A stretch of DNA of 64,000 nt from JAOPZW01 sp963851295 (GTDB lineage Bacteria; Actinomycetota; Thermoleophilia; Solirubrobacterales; Solirubrobacteraceae), in contig CAWKOS010000009.1 in the NCBI GenBank assembly GCA_963851295.1, positions 248,001 to 312,000 of the forward strand, written 5' to 3'. Numbering within the stretch: the first letter of the stretch is position 1; each line of letters starts with the position of its first letter. Shown piece by piece: positions 8,651 to 17,539 of the stretch. Position numbers and translations under genes: made by a program. The notes beneath the pieces are model-generated. The model was not told the DNA's origin. It saw only the letters and a list, made by a program, of their open reading frames with translations, and did no database searches.

Positions 8651-9222
8651 AGATCAAGAGCTTCCCCATCCGGCAGCTCGGGCTCCTGCAGCGCCTGCGC
8701 CTGCGCCTGCAGGGCGTCGTCGACGCCGACGTCCTCGTCGCCCGCGGCCTGCAGCTCGGCCACGACGTCTACATCGGCCCGCGGGCGATCATCGACCCCT
8801 GGCACTGCTGGCTGATCACGATCGGCGACGAGGCCACGCTCGCCCCCGGCGTCCACCTGCTCGCCCACGACGCCAGCACCAAGCGCCACCTGGGCTGGAC
8901 GCGGATCGGGCGCATCGACATCGGCCGCCGCGCTTTCCTGGGCGCCGGCTCGATCGTGCTCCCGAACACGACCGTGGGCGACGACGCGATCGTCGGCGCC
9001 GGGAGCGTCGTGCGCCACGACATCCCGCCGGGCTGCGTGGCGGCCGGCAACCCGGCGAAGGTCGTCGGCGAGACGGAGGCCTACGTCGCGCGCCACCGCG
9101 AGGCGCTCGGCCGGCGCCCGCGCTTCCCCTGGCAGGGCTGGACGATGACCGGAGGCATCAGCGAGGCCCATCGCCGGCGGATGCGCGACGCGCTCGTGGA
9201 CGGGGAGGGCTACGTCGAGTGA
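8647..9222 (+). CDS. Hexapeptide-repeat acyltransferase
   Basis: The 191-residue protein shows the left-handed beta-helix pattern of the LbH acetyltransferases (IGPRAIIDPWHCW, GDEATLAPGVHLLAHDAS with the catalytic-type His, GAGSIVLPNTTVGDDAIVGAGSVV, then AGNPAKVV). It probably O-acetylates a sugar of the repeat unit. The ATG at 8647 overlaps the previous stop (ATGA). Its 3' end overlaps the converging glycosyltransferase gene by 13 nt. Confidence 0.88.
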   Translation: MKIKSFPIRQLGLLQRLRLRLQGVVDADVLVARGLQLGHDVYIGPRAIIDPWHCWLITIGDEATLAPGVHLLAHDASTKRHLGWTRIGRIDIGRRAFLGAGSIVLPNTTVGDDAIVGAGSVVRHDIPPGCVAAGNPAKVVGETEAYVARHREALGRRPRFPWQGWTMTGGISEAHRRRMRDALVDGEGYVE

Positions 9223-10445
9223 CCGCCGTGCGCCGCCAGCAGCTCGGCCAGCCGCCGCGCCCAGCGCTCGGCGTCGTAGCCGCCGACCACGGCCTCGCGG
9301 CCGGCGCCGCCCAGCTCGCGGCGCAGCTCGGGCGACTCGGCCAGGCGCGCGAGCGCGTCGGCGAGCTCGTCGCTGCGCGCGGGGGCCACGAGCAGCCCGC
9401 TGACGCCGTCCTCGATCAGCTCGGGGATGCCGGCGATGCGGGTCGCGACCACCGGCAGCGCCATCGCCATCGCCTCCATGAGCACGACCGGCACGCCCTC
9501 GGCGAAGCTCGGCAGGCAGAAGGCGTCGGCCTCGGCGTAGTGGCGGCGGATCTCGTCCTGGCCGACGGCGCCCAGCCAGCGCACGCGATCGTCGAGGCGC
9601 AGCGCCGCCGCGCGCGCCCGCAGCGCCTCGCCCGCCGGCCCCTCGCCCACGACGTCGAGCGCCACCTCGTGGCCGCGGGCGCGGACCTCGGCGAGCGCCT
9701 CGAGCAGCAGCGAGAAGCCCTTGCCCGACACGAGGCGGCCGACGACGAGCACCCGCAGCGCCCGCCCGTGTCCGTTGCGCGCGACGGCGGGGAAGCCGTC
9801 GGGATCCACGCCGCAGCGCACGAGCTCGAGCTTGGGCCAATGCTCCTCGGGGGCGTGGAGCATGAGCTGGCTGCGTGTGAAGTCGCTCACACAGGCGACG
9901 AAGCGCGCGTCCTCGACCTTCTCGGGCAGCCGGAAGGCGCTGACGTCGTAGAACTCGGTGGAGCCGTGCATCGTCATGCTCCACGAGCGCGGTCCCGCGC
10001 CCGCCGCGCGGCCCAGATGCGCGGCCAGCAGCGCGACGTCGCTGCCCACGTTGGCGAAGTGCGCGTGCAGGTGGCCGACCCCGCGCCGGCGCGCGTGGTC
10101 CCACAGGACCACGGCCTCGCCGAAGTAGAAGAGCTGCCACAACCGCCCGCGCAGCCCGCGCGGCGCCAGCTCCAGTGCCCGATGCAGTGTCGCCCGGTAG
10201 GCGCCGGGGTAGCGCAAAAGGGCGACCGCGTGCGCCCGGACGAGATCCCGGGGCGCCACCGGCAGGATCGCGTACGTCGCCTCGGCCTCGGCGCGATCGG
10301 CCTGCGAGAGGACCTCTCCGGGCTCCGCGCGGCGGACGGCGACCGTGTCGATGTCCAGGCCGAAGCCGCGCAACGCCGCCACCTCGCGCTGGATGAAGGT
10401 GTGCGAGACGGCGGGGTAACGGCTGCAGACGTAGGCGATCCGCAC
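9210..10445 (-). CDS. Family 4 glycosyltransferase
   Basis: The 411-residue protein starts RIAYVCSRYPAVSHTFIQREV, typical of GT4 enzymes of the colanic-acid WcaL/AmsK type. It contains HLHAHFANVGSDVA, LRVLVVGRLVSGKGF and the C-terminal nucleotide-sugar site PSFAEGVPVVLMEAMAMALPVVAT. The GTG at 10445 is preceded by a purine-rich GGGAAGAGGG stretch. It is transcribed divergently from the Wzz-like gene across a 39-nt gap, and converges on the acyltransferase gene. Confidence 0.9.
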   Translation of the reverse strand: MRIAYVCSRYPAVSHTFIQREVAALRGFGLDIDTVAVRRAEPGEVLSQADRAEAEATYAILPVAPRDLVRAHAVALLRYPGAYRATLHRALELAPRGLRGRLWQLFYFGEAVVLWDHARRRGVGHLHAHFANVGSDVALLAAHLGRAAGAGPRSWSMTMHGSTEFYDVSAFRLPEKVEDARFVACVSDFTRSQLMLHAPEEHWPKLELVRCGVDPDGFPAVARNGHGRALRVLVVGRLVSGKGFSLLLEALAEVRARGHEVALDVVGEGPAGEALRARAAALRLDDRVRWLGAVGQDEIRRHYAEADAFCLPSFAEGVPVVLMEAMAMALPVVATRIAGIPELIEDGVSGLLVAPARSDELADALARLAESPELRRELGGAGREAVVGGYDAERWARRLAELLAAHGGHST

Positions 10446-10484
10446 TTCGACCCTCTTCCCGACAACGACACCTAGGACACCCAC

Positions 10485-11357
10485 ATGCCACTGACCACCG
10501 AACGCCCAGACCGCATCCGACCCGCTCCCGCGGCCCCGACGCCCGCGTCGCCCGTGCGCGCCGCGCTGCGCCGGCCGCTGCTGGTGATCCTGCCCGTGGT
10601 GGCCCTCGCCGCCCTGGCCGTGGTCGTCAGCCAGCTGCGCAAGCCGACCTATACGGCCGAGTCGCGCGTGGCGATCGGGAGCTTCAACCCCAGCCAGGAC
10701 GCGGCGCCCGGCGCCGCCTACGCGGGCACCCAGTTCGCGGCGGCCTACAGCCGCGCGATCGGCGCCCACGACGTCGTGGCGCCCGTCGCGCGCCAGACCG
10801 GAGTGCCCGCCGGCGAGGTCGCCGGCCGCGTCATCGCGACGCCGATCCCCGACAGCCCGATGCTGCGCATCGACGGCACCGGGCCGTCGGCCGACGCCGC
10901 GATCAAGATGACCAACGCCGCGACCCAGTCGCTGCTGGCCTACGTGCGCCGCTCCGACGTGACGGGCGCGCGGGCGACCGACGTGCTCAACCAGTTCCGG
11001 GCCGCGCAGGCCGAGGCCTCGCGCGCGCACAACCGGGTGAACATCCGCCAGCGCGCGGTCAACCGCCAGCCCAACTCAGCGAGCGCCCAGCGGGCGCTGG
11101 ACAAGTCGCAGACGCGGGCGGACACGCTCGACCTGCGCGCCAAGGCGCTGCGCACGTCCTACCTGCAGCAGGCGCAGTCCGAGAGCTCGGGGATCCCCGT
11201 GCGCACGCTGAACGCCGCCGGGTCGGCGAGCAGCGACGCGAGCAAGTCCCTCAAGCTGCTCGCCACCATCGGCGTGCTCGCCGGCCTCGCGATCGGCGTG
11301 GCGCTGGCCACCGCGTTCGAGGCGGGCTCGAGCCGCCGCCGCGCCGCGCACGCGTGA
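10485..11357 (+). CDS. Wzz-like polysaccharide chain-length determinant
   Basis: The 290-residue protein has the co-polymerase layout: a short cytoplasmic N-terminus, a first membrane helix at about residues 30-50 (LLVILPVVALAALAVVV), an extracytoplasmic domain with helical, Gln/Arg-rich sequence (RAAQAEASRAHNRVN), and a second helix near 255-275. It lacks a fused tyrosine kinase. It likely sets polymer length with the downstream Wzy-like protein, whose start overlaps its stop. Confidence 0.82.
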   Translation: MPLTTERPDRIRPAPAAPTPASPVRAALRRPLLVILPVVALAALAVVVSQLRKPTYTAESRVAIGSFNPSQDAAPGAAYAGTQFAAAYSRAIGAHDVVAPVARQTGVPAGEVAGRVIATPIPDSPMLRIDGTGPSADAAIKMTNAATQSLLAYVRRSDVTGARATDVLNQFRAAQAEASRAHNRVNIRQRAVNRQPNSASAQRALDKSQTRADTLDLRAKALRTSYLQQAQSESSGIPVRTLNAAGSASSDASKSLKLLATIGVLAGLAIGVALATAFEAGSSRRRAAHA

Positions 11358-12808
11358 CCGCCACCCGCCACCAAGTTGGCGCCATGCTCGCCTGGCTGGC
11401 GGGCGTGGCCGCGCTGGCCGCCCTGGCGGCCGCGGCGGGCGGCGCCGAGCGCGCTTACCTGCTGCCCGTGCTCGCCGCGGGCGCGGCGGCGGCCGCATAC
11501 GTCGCCGCCCGCAGCGAGCCGGCGTGGCTGCTGAGCGCCGGCATCGGCCTGTCGATCTTCTCCGGCAACACCGGCCAGCTCGGGCTGCCGATCGGCCCCG
11601 AGCGGCTGCTGATCGCCGGAGGGATGCTCGCCATCGTCCTGCGCGCGCAGGTCCATCCCGCCAACAACGGCCACGGCGAGCGGCGACTGCCGCGGATCAC
11701 GTTCACCCACGGCCTGCTCATCGCCACCAGCGCATGGGCGCTCGTCTCGGCCTGGAGCGCCGGCACGCTGACCACGAGCACCGGGCTCTTCGCGCTTGCC
11801 GACCGCCTCGCGATCATGGCCTTCGCCGCCTACTACGTGGCGCCCGTCGTCTTCCGCACCGAGCGCCAGCGCACGGTGCTGCTCGGCACGCTGGTCGTCG
11901 TCGGGGCCTACCTCGGGGTCACGGCGCTCTTCGAGGGCGTCGGACTCAACGCGCTCGTCTGGCCCGGCTACATCTCCAACCCGGCCGTCGGCATCCACTT
12001 CGGCCGCGCCCGCGGGCCCTTCGTCGAGGCCGTGGCCAACGGGATGGGGCTCTTCATCGGCGCCACCGCGGCCGCCACCGGCCTCGCCGTCTGGCGCGAC
12101 CGGCGCGCGCGCAACGCGTGCCGCGCCGTCATCGCCCTGTGCGTCCTCGGCCTGCTGCTGACGCTGACGCGCTCGATCTGGGTCTCGTCGGTCGTCGCCA
12201 CCGTCGCCGCGATGCTCTGCGCCCCCGGCCTGCGCCGCTGGCTGATCCCGGCCCTCGCGGCCGGCGCGATCGCCGTCGCGGCGATGCTCACCGTCGTCCC
12301 CGGGCTGCACGAGCGCGTCGTGGAGCGCTCCAAGGAGGACCGCTCGGTCTGGGTGCGCGAGAACACGAGCCGCGCCGCCATCGCGATGGTCAAGGACCGC
12401 CCGATCTCCGGCTTCGGCTGGCAGCGCTTCCAGGCCGACAGCGTCCCCTACTTCACGCAGCCCTCCACCTACCCGCTCAACGGCGTCGGCGAGGGCGTCC
12501 ACAACGTCTTCCTCTCGCACGCCTCCGAGCTTGGGCTGCCCGGGGCCTTCCTGTGGCTCTGCGGCCTCGTGCTCGCCGTCGGCGGGGCGCTCGTGCGGCG
12601 CGCGCCGCCGTCGCACGAGCCGTGGCGCGTCGCGCTCGTGGCCATCGCCCTGCAGTGGGTCGTGGTCGCGAACCTGACCCCGCTGCCGTGGACCTTCCCG
12701 ACGCTCGTCCTGTGGACGTGGGCGGGCGTCGTGGCCGGCGGGCGCCCTCAGCGCGTGCCGCGGCGGGCGACGGTCTCCGACGCCACCGCGAGCAGCCTGG
12801 CCAGGTAG
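11354..12808 (+). CDS. Wzy/O-antigen-ligase-like membrane protein
   Basis: The 484-residue protein has many membrane helices and, at about residues 325-390, a large periplasmic loop with the family pattern (WVRENTSRAAIAMVKDRP, then GFGWQRF and GVGEGVHNVFLSHASELGLPG). This fits the Wzy_C/O-antigen-ligase superfamily, so it probably polymerises repeat units. The GTG start overlaps the Wzz-like gene. The last 61 nt overlap the 3' end of the opposite-strand glycosyltransferase gene. Confidence 0.85.
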   Translation: MTATRHQVGAMLAWLAGVAALAALAAAAGGAERAYLLPVLAAGAAAAAYVAARSEPAWLLSAGIGLSIFSGNTGQLGLPIGPERLLIAGGMLAIVLRAQVHPANNGHGERRLPRITFTHGLLIATSAWALVSAWSAGTLTTSTGLFALADRLAIMAFAAYYVAPVVFRTERQRTVLLGTLVVVGAYLGVTALFEGVGLNALVWPGYISNPAVGIHFGRARGPFVEAVANGMGLFIGATAAATGLAVWRDRRARNACRAVIALCVLGLLLTLTRSIWVSSVVATVAAMLCAPGLRRWLIPALAAGAIAVAAMLTVVPGLHERVVERSKEDRSVWVRENTSRAAIAMVKDRPISGFGWQRFQADSVPYFTQPSTYPLNGVGEGVHNVFLSHASELGLPGAFLWLCGLVLAVGGALVRRAPPSHEPWRVALVAIALQWVVVANLTPLPWTFPTLVLWTWAGVVAGGRPQRVPRRATVSDATASSLAR

Positions 12809-13761
12809 CGGTCGAGCGTGTAGCGCTCGCGCGCGATCTCGCGGGCGCGCGCGGTCATCCGCGCCACCGCGTCGGCGTTGGCGGGGTCGAGCGTCCAGCG
12901 CACGGCCTCGCCCATCGCCTGGGCGTCGCCGGGCGCCACGACGCGGCCCGTGACGCCGTCCTGCACGTAGTCGCGCACGCCCATCGCGTCGGTCACGATC
13001 ACCGGCTTGCCGAGCGCCATGGCGTTGAGGTAGGTCTGCTGGCCGGCGCTGCGCCACCGGTTCTCGGCCAGCGGGACCACGACCACACGCGCCGCGCGCA
13101 TCTCGCGCACGTAGTCGGCGTGCGGCAGCGGGCCGGCGCGGACGTTGCGCGGCAGCCCGGCGGCGCCGTCGAGCTGCGTGGTGGCGAGGACGACCGGCGC
13201 CGGGATGCCCGCTGCGGCCCGCGCGAGCGGCGCGTAGTCGCGCAGCGAGTTGCCGCCCGCGAAGACCGCCTCGCCCGCCGGCGGCGGCGCCTCGAGGTCG
13301 GCCTCGTCGAGGGTCACCGTGAAGGGCGTGAAGACGACCCGCGCCGGGTCGACGCCCCAGGTCCGCGGGAAGCGCTCCACCTCGGCGCGCGAGAGCACGC
13401 AGAAGGTCGCGTGCTCGCCGTCCATGGCCCGCACCGCCAGCCGGGCGGCGGCGCCGCCGTCGCCGCCGATGCCCAGGCGCCGCGCCAGCGCGGCGCTCCC
13501 GGGCTCCCAAGTGCACTCGCTGAGCACGACCGCGGGCCGCCGCGGGCTGCGCGCGACGGCGACGGCGGCGAGCAGGTCGGCGTAGCGCGCCCCGAAGCCC
13601 ACCGAGCCCAGGAGCACGAGCGTACGCCCGCGCAGCCCCTCGGCCACCAGCCGCGCCGTGACGCGCGGCGCCGCCATGGCGCCGCGGTCGACCATCGCGA
13701 CGCGGCCCGCCCAGCCCGCGCGGCGGTTGACCAGCGTCGTGACGATGGCCGGCTCGCTCAA
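12748..13761 (-). CDS. Glycosyltransferase, family 4-like
   Basis: The C-terminal half shows a GT-B type donor site (QQTYLNAMALGKPVIVTDA, GVRDYVQDGVTGRVV) and an earlier FAGGNSLRDYAPL strand. About 337 residues are counted from a TTG at 13761; a CTG overlapping the preceding gene's stop at 13778-13776 is an alternative. No ATG or GTG lies nearby. It is the last gene of the minus-strand exopolysaccharide operon. Confidence 0.8.
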   Translation of the reverse strand: MSEPAIVTTLVNRRAGWAGRVAMVDRGAMAAPRVTARLVAEGLRGRTLVLLGSVGFGARYADLLAAVAVARSPRRPAVVLSECTWEPGSAALARRLGIGGDGGAAARLAVRAMDGEHATFCVLSRAEVERFPRTWGVDPARVVFTPFTVTLDEADLEAPPPAGEAVFAGGNSLRDYAPLARAAAGIPAPVVLATTQLDGAAGLPRNVRAGPLPHADYVREMRAARVVVVPLAENRWRSAGQQTYLNAMALGKPVIVTDAMGVRDYVQDGVTGRVVAPGDAQAMGEAVRWTLDPANADAVARMTARAREIARERYTLDRYLARLLAVASETVARRGTR

Positions 13762-13775
13762 GGTGGCGGTCGCGC

Positions 13776-14624
13776 TCAGGGCGCCTGGAAGAGGAAGTTG
13801 TTGACGTAGCCGGCGGGCATGTCGTGCGCCACGAAGGACCCCTCGTCCAGGAAGGCGAGCTGGTCGCGCCGCACATCGAAGGTCTGCAGCGGGGCGAGGC
13901 CCTGCTCGCGCAGGCACGAGCCCTCGTAGCCCAGACCGGTGAGCCAGTCGAAGAGGTCGGTGACGCTGCCCTCGCGCTGGTGGCGCTGCTCGGCCTCGAC
14001 GAGCACGATCGGGCGGTCGCGCCGCAGCATCTGCTCGCCGCCGCGCAGCGCCGCGAGCTCGTGGCCCTCGACGTCGCACTTGACCAGGCGCACGGGCGGC
14101 GCGCCCGCGAGGGCGGCGTCGAGCGTGGTGACCTCGACCGCAAGCTTCTGGAAGCGCACGTCGCCCTCGGCCGGCGGCGGATCGAGGCTCGCCAGCGCGC
14201 TGAGCGTGCGGCCCTCGTGGACGGGCACGGCGAGCTCGGCGCTGCCGGCCTGCGTCGAGAGCGCCGCGAAGCGCAGGTCGACCCAGTGGTGGTGGCGCGC
14301 GATGGCGCCGAGCGTCTGGGCGTGGCCGGGGTGCGGCTCGAACGCGGTGACGTGGCCGGAGGGACCGGTGAGCTCGGCCAGCCGGGCCGTGAACAGGCCC
14401 CAGTTGGCGCCGGCGTCGACCGCGTGGTCGCCGGGTCCGACGAAGCGCTCGACGAGCGCGAGCATCTGGTCGCCGCGGCGGCGCTTGACCTCCCAGGTCA
14501 GGCGCGCGGCGAGCTCGGGACGCGTGCGCCGCAGCACGCGCTGGGCGTCGCGCGGCAGCTCCTGGAGCCGCCTGAGGGAGAGCGAGGGCACCCGCCCGGG
14601 CTGCCCGTCATCCGTCGAGGTCAA
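13776..14624 (-). CDS. FkbM-family methyltransferase
   Basis: The protein of about 282 residues has an AdoMet-binding core (DHAVDAGANWGLFTARLAEL, then VTAFEPHPGHAQTLG) and the FkbM features VRLVKCDVEGHELAALRGG and PIVLVEAEQRH. It probably O-methylates a sugar. I place the start at a TTG (14624) overlapping the previous stop, in keeping with the coupled starts of this operon; a GTG at 14591 giving 271 residues is equally possible. Confidence 0.85.
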   Translation of the reverse strand: MTSTDDGQPGRVPSLSLRRLQELPRDAQRVLRRTRPELAARLTWEVKRRRGDQMLALVERFVGPGDHAVDAGANWGLFTARLAELTGPSGHVTAFEPHPGHAQTLGAIARHHHWVDLRFAALSTQAGSAELAVPVHEGRTLSALASLDPPPAEGDVRFQKLAVEVTTLDAALAGAPPVRLVKCDVEGHELAALRGGEQMLRRDRPIVLVEAEQRHQREGSVTDLFDWLTGLGYEGSCLREQGLAPLQTFDVRRDQLAFLDEGSFVAHDMPAGYVNNFLFQAP

Positions 14625-15805
14625 ACCGCGTCGTCGCGGACGGTTCGCACCCAGTCGCGCGGGCCGCGCCCGGCGAGCACGCGGGCGTAGATGCCGGCCT
14701 TGGCCAGGACCACCCGGGGAGCCTCGGCCAGGCCGCGCCAGGCGGCCGGCGGGGCGCCCACGCGGCGCATCCCGCCGACGACGAAGACGACCTGCGCGGC
14801 GGCGAGCGCGCCCGCCATGCGCCGCGGGCCGCGGCGGCCCACGACGGCGGCCGCGCCGGCGCTCGCCACGGTCGCCGCGGCCAGCAACGACTGCGGCGGG
14901 ACGAGCAGCTCCAGGCCGGCGTGGATCCGTCCCGGATCGCGCTCGCGCAGCCCGCGGGCCACCAGGCGCGGCGTCCAGCGGGCCACGAGCGAGGCCTTGC
15001 CCGCCTCCCAGCGCGACTGCTGGCCGGTGGCCCCGCCCGCCGACGTCGGCATCGCGGAGCTCACGGCCGCCTCGTCGGCGAAGCGCACGCGCTCGCCGCC
15101 CTCGACGAGCGCGAGGTGGTGCTCGACGTCCTCGGCCAGGCCGAAGGCGTCCCACGGGTGCTCGCGCAGCAGCTCCCAGGTGAAGCCCATGCCGGTGCCG
15201 AAGAGCCCGCACGACAGGCCGAGGCGGTCCTTGCCCAGGCCGCGCAGGTCGGCGGCCAGCGCGAAGGCGGCGGCGCGGGCGGCGGCGGTGGGCGCGGCGT
15301 CGGCGTTGGCGACGAGGTAGCGCGACTGGACCGCGCCGGCGCCGTCGGCCCAGCGCGCCGCGAAGGCGCGCAGCAGGTTGGGGCTGGCGACGCAGTCGGC
15401 GTCGACGATCGCCACGGCGTCGGGCGGGCGCTCCTCGCGGCCGAGGCGCTCGACGGCCCAGGCCAGCGCGCGCCCCTTGCCGGGGCGCTGCGGGTCGCGG
15501 CGCTCGAGCACGCGCGCCCCGGCGGCGGCCGCCTGGGCGGCGGTGTCGTCGCCACAGTTGTCGGCGACGACGACGACGTCGAGCGCCTCGCGCGGCCAGT
15601 CGAGGGCGAGCAGCGAGGCGACGGTCGGGCGCACGCCGGCGCCCTCGTCGTGGGCGGGGACGAGGACCGCGACGCGGAGGCCCGCCCCGCCCGTGGCGGC
15701 CGCGCGCCGCGGCCGCGCCGCCACGAGCAGCGCCAGCAGGTACGCCCACGCGGCGGCCAGCGGCGCCTGGGCCACGAGCAGCGCCGCTGCCAGCCTGCGC
15801 CTCAC
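14621..15805 (-). CDS. Membrane-bound family 2 glycosyltransferase
   Basis: The 394-residue protein has an N-terminal membrane helix (AAALLVAQAPLAAAWAYLLALLVA), a GT-A domain (RVAVLVPAHDEGAGVRPTV, VAIVDADCVASPNLL, EDVEHHLALVE and the QQSRW motif), and C-terminal helices. The layout resembles processive or membrane GT2 enzymes. The GTG at 15805 overlaps the upstream stop and its own stop overlaps the FkbM start, so translation is probably coupled through the operon. Confidence 0.87.
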   Translation of the reverse strand: MRRRLAAALLVAQAPLAAAWAYLLALLVAARPRRAAATGGAGLRVAVLVPAHDEGAGVRPTVASLLALDWPREALDVVVVADNCGDDTAAQAAAAGARVLERRDPQRPGKGRALAWAVERLGREERPPDAVAIVDADCVASPNLLRAFAARWADGAGAVQSRYLVANADAAPTAAARAAAFALAADLRGLGKDRLGLSCGLFGTGMGFTWELLREHPWDAFGLAEDVEHHLALVEGGERVRFADEAAVSSAMPTSAGGATGQQSRWEAGKASLVARWTPRLVARGLRERDPGRIHAGLELLVPPQSLLAAATVASAGAAAVVGRRGPRRMAGALAAAQVVFVVGGMRRVGAPPAAWRGLAEAPRVVLAKAGIYARVLAGRGPRDWVRTVRDDAV

Positions 15806-16782
15806 CCGGCGCGGACCTTGTGCACCGGCGCGCGCACCACCTGCAGGCGATCCCAGGGGAAGCGCGCCAGGAGCTGGTTGGGATAGGCGCCCTTGAACAC
15901 GGGCCGGTAGATGTGCGGCTGCCCGGTGGGCGGAGCCTGCGCGTAGAGGCTGACGGTGCCCGACGTGTCGCGGGCGATGATCCCGTAGCGCTGCGCGGCG
16001 TGGGCGATCATCGCGGTGGCGGGCGGCAGGCCGAGCTTGTCGACGTCGAGCTTGGGATCCAGGCGAAAGCGCGTGCCCATCGGGATCGAGCGCCGGCCCT
16101 TCACGCGCCCGTCGGTGCGGTCGGCGGGCGAGGCGAAGACGCCGGCGCGGACCGCGGGCACGCCCATCGCCAGGGCGTGGTCGATCTCGCCGTTGAGGAG
16201 GTCGTCGAAGGTCATCAGGCCGCCGGTGAGCGGCAGGCCGCTGGCCGTGGCGCCCTCGGGCGCCGGGATGACCCCCGAGCTGCGGCTGACGTGGGAGATC
16301 TTCGCGCCCCAGCGCGCGTGCCAGCCGTCGTGGCGGCGCGTCATCAGCCAGAACTCCCACATCGTGTTGGAGCTGGGCTGCCAGACCACGAGGTGGCGGT
16401 CGCCGCCCGCGGCCGGCTTGGCCTTCGGGGGCACCGGCACGCGCGAGAAGTCGCGGGCGAGGGCCGGGTAGCTCGTGTCGAGCCGCACGCGCACCGCCGG
16501 CTGGCGGGCGCTCACGGTGACGATCGGGACGCTGTACTGGTTGGTGTTGATCCAGGAGCCGCTCACGCGCACCTGACGTCGCAGCTCCGCCACGAGGGGG
16601 CGGGAGTCGGCGGCGAGCGGGGCCTGGCGCGCCAGCGGGCGGTTCCACACGCTGCTGGGCGCGAAGAACCGCTCCGGGGCCTTGTTGTCGTGGTCGGCGG
16701 CAGCACAACCACTGGCGGCGAACCCCGTCGCGCCGGCGACGCAGGCGAGCGCGAACGCCGTCATTCGGTGTCGCAGTCGCAC
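15802..16782 (-). CDS. Exported lipoprotein of unknown function in the exopolysaccharide operon
   Basis: This is a 326-residue protein I cannot assign to a function. It has a lipoprotein signal (FAASGC, Cys at about residue 26). The mature part is rich in aromatic residues: SSVWNRPL, GSWINTNQYSVPIVTV, VVWQPSSNTMWEFW, a GLMTFDDL segment and RFPWDRLQVV at the C-terminus. The GTG at 16782 is chosen because GGAAGGA lies about 9 nt upstream. Its position suggests a role in handling or modifying the secreted polymer, but this is inference from neighbours only. Confidence 0.8.
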   Translation of the reverse strand: MRLRHRMTAFALACVAGATGFAASGCAAADHDNKAPERFFAPSSVWNRPLARQAPLAADSRPLVAELRRQVRVSGSWINTNQYSVPIVTVSARQPAVRVRLDTSYPALARDFSRVPVPPKAKPAAGGDRHLVVWQPSSNTMWEFWLMTRRHDGWHARWGAKISHVSRSSGVIPAPEGATASGLPLTGGLMTFDDLLNGEIDHALAMGVPAVRAGVFASPADRTDGRVKGRRSIPMGTRFRLDPKLDVDKLGLPPATAMIAHAAQRYGIIARDTSGTVSLYAQAPPTGQPHIYRPVFKGAYPNQLLARFPWDRLQVVRAPVHKVRAG

Positions 16783-16821
16783 GTTGCGTGTCCTTCCGGT
16801 CGCTCCGGCGAGGATAGCCAG

Positions 16822-16840
16822 CCCCCGCCCAGGCGGGTGG
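16822..16840 (-). terminator. Hairpin downstream of the acetyltransferase gene
   Basis: CCCGC (16824-16828) pairs with GCGGG (16833-16837) around CCAG, extended past one bulged T by CC/GG. It lies just after the minus-strand stop at 16848-16846. There is no T-run, so termination is only suggested. Confidence 0.35.
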
Positions 16841-16845
16841 GGCGG

Positions 16846-17487
16846 CTAAACGAGAGGGGTATCCGCCGCCCAGGCGATCGACTTGAGCACCCGCGCGGGC
16901 GCGCCGGCGGCGATCGAGCCGTCCGGGATGTCGGTCGTGACGACGGAGTTGGCGCCGATGACGCAGCGCTCGCCGATCGTCACCCCGCTGGTCACGACGA
17001 CGTTGGCCCCGCACCAGACATTGTCGCCGATGCGCGTCGGGCCCTTGGTGGTGAAGCCCTGCCAGGTCACGGGCCGCGTGCGGTCGTCGAAGCGGTGGTT
17101 GCCGTCGGTCACGAAGCAGCCGTTGGCGAACATGCAGTGCGAGCCGATCTCGACGAGCTCGACGCTCGCGAGCATGACGTTGAGGTTCAGGAAGGTGCCC
17201 TCGCCGATGCGCACGCGGGCGGCGCCGGGGGCCGTGATCCATACGCCGGGCTCGAAGAGCGTGCCCGCGCCGACCTCCAGGCGCCCCTCGAGCAGCGCCT
17301 CGAGGACGTTGCCGTGCACCGGCCAGCGCACGAACGCCTCGCGGCGGGCCATCTCCCAATGGATGCGAGCGCGATTCCACGGCAGGCTGTTGCGCTCGTA
17401 CCAACGCCATTTCTGCAGCCAGAGCTTGGCCTGCGCAGGGGTCATCGGGGTGGAGAATCGCAGGTGCAGGGTGCCTTGCAGGTTCAC
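16846..17487 (-). CDS. Hexapeptide-repeat acetyltransferase
   Basis: The protein of about 213 residues ends in a left-handed beta-helix: GTLFEPGVWITAPG, IGEGTFLNLNVMLASVELVEIG, FVTDGNHRFDDR with the likely catalytic His, WCGANVVVTSGVTIGERCVIGANSVV, AAGAPARVLK. This is the maltose/galactoside O-acetyltransferase type fold. A start at ATG 17445 (199 residues) is a possible alternative to the GTG used here. It leads the minus-strand polysaccharide operon and diverges from the LysM gene. Confidence 0.83.
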   Translation of the reverse strand: MNLQGTLHLRFSTPMTPAQAKLWLQKWRWYERNSLPWNRARIHWEMARREAFVRWPVHGNVLEALLEGRLEVGAGTLFEPGVWITAPGAARVRIGEGTFLNLNVMLASVELVEIGSHCMFANGCFVTDGNHRFDDRTRPVTWQGFTTKGPTRIGDNVWCGANVVVTSGVTIGERCVIGANSVVTTDIPDGSIAAGAPARVLKSIAWAADTPLV

Positions 17488-17491
17488 GGAA

Positions 17492-17526
17492 CACCGCCCA
17501 GCGGGGTCACGCCCCGCAGGCCGGTG
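17492..17526 (+). promoter_or_regulatory. Two-stage hairpin in the leader of the LysM transglycosylase gene
   Basis: GCGGGG (17501-17506) pairs with CCCCGC (17512-17517) and an outer CACCG (17492-17496) pairs with CGGTG (17522-17526). The purine-rich GGTGGTAGG that could serve as ribosome site overlaps the 3' arm, so folding might mask it. I compared it mentally with the ydaO c-di-AMP riboswitch, which is common before such genes, and did not find that fold. Confidence 0.35.
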
Positions 17527-17539
17527 GTAGGCAACGTGC

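Noticed and set aside
17488..17539. ydaO-type c-di-AMP riboswitch before the LysM gene
   Set aside because: The gap is only 52 nt and the conserved ydaO core could not be matched.
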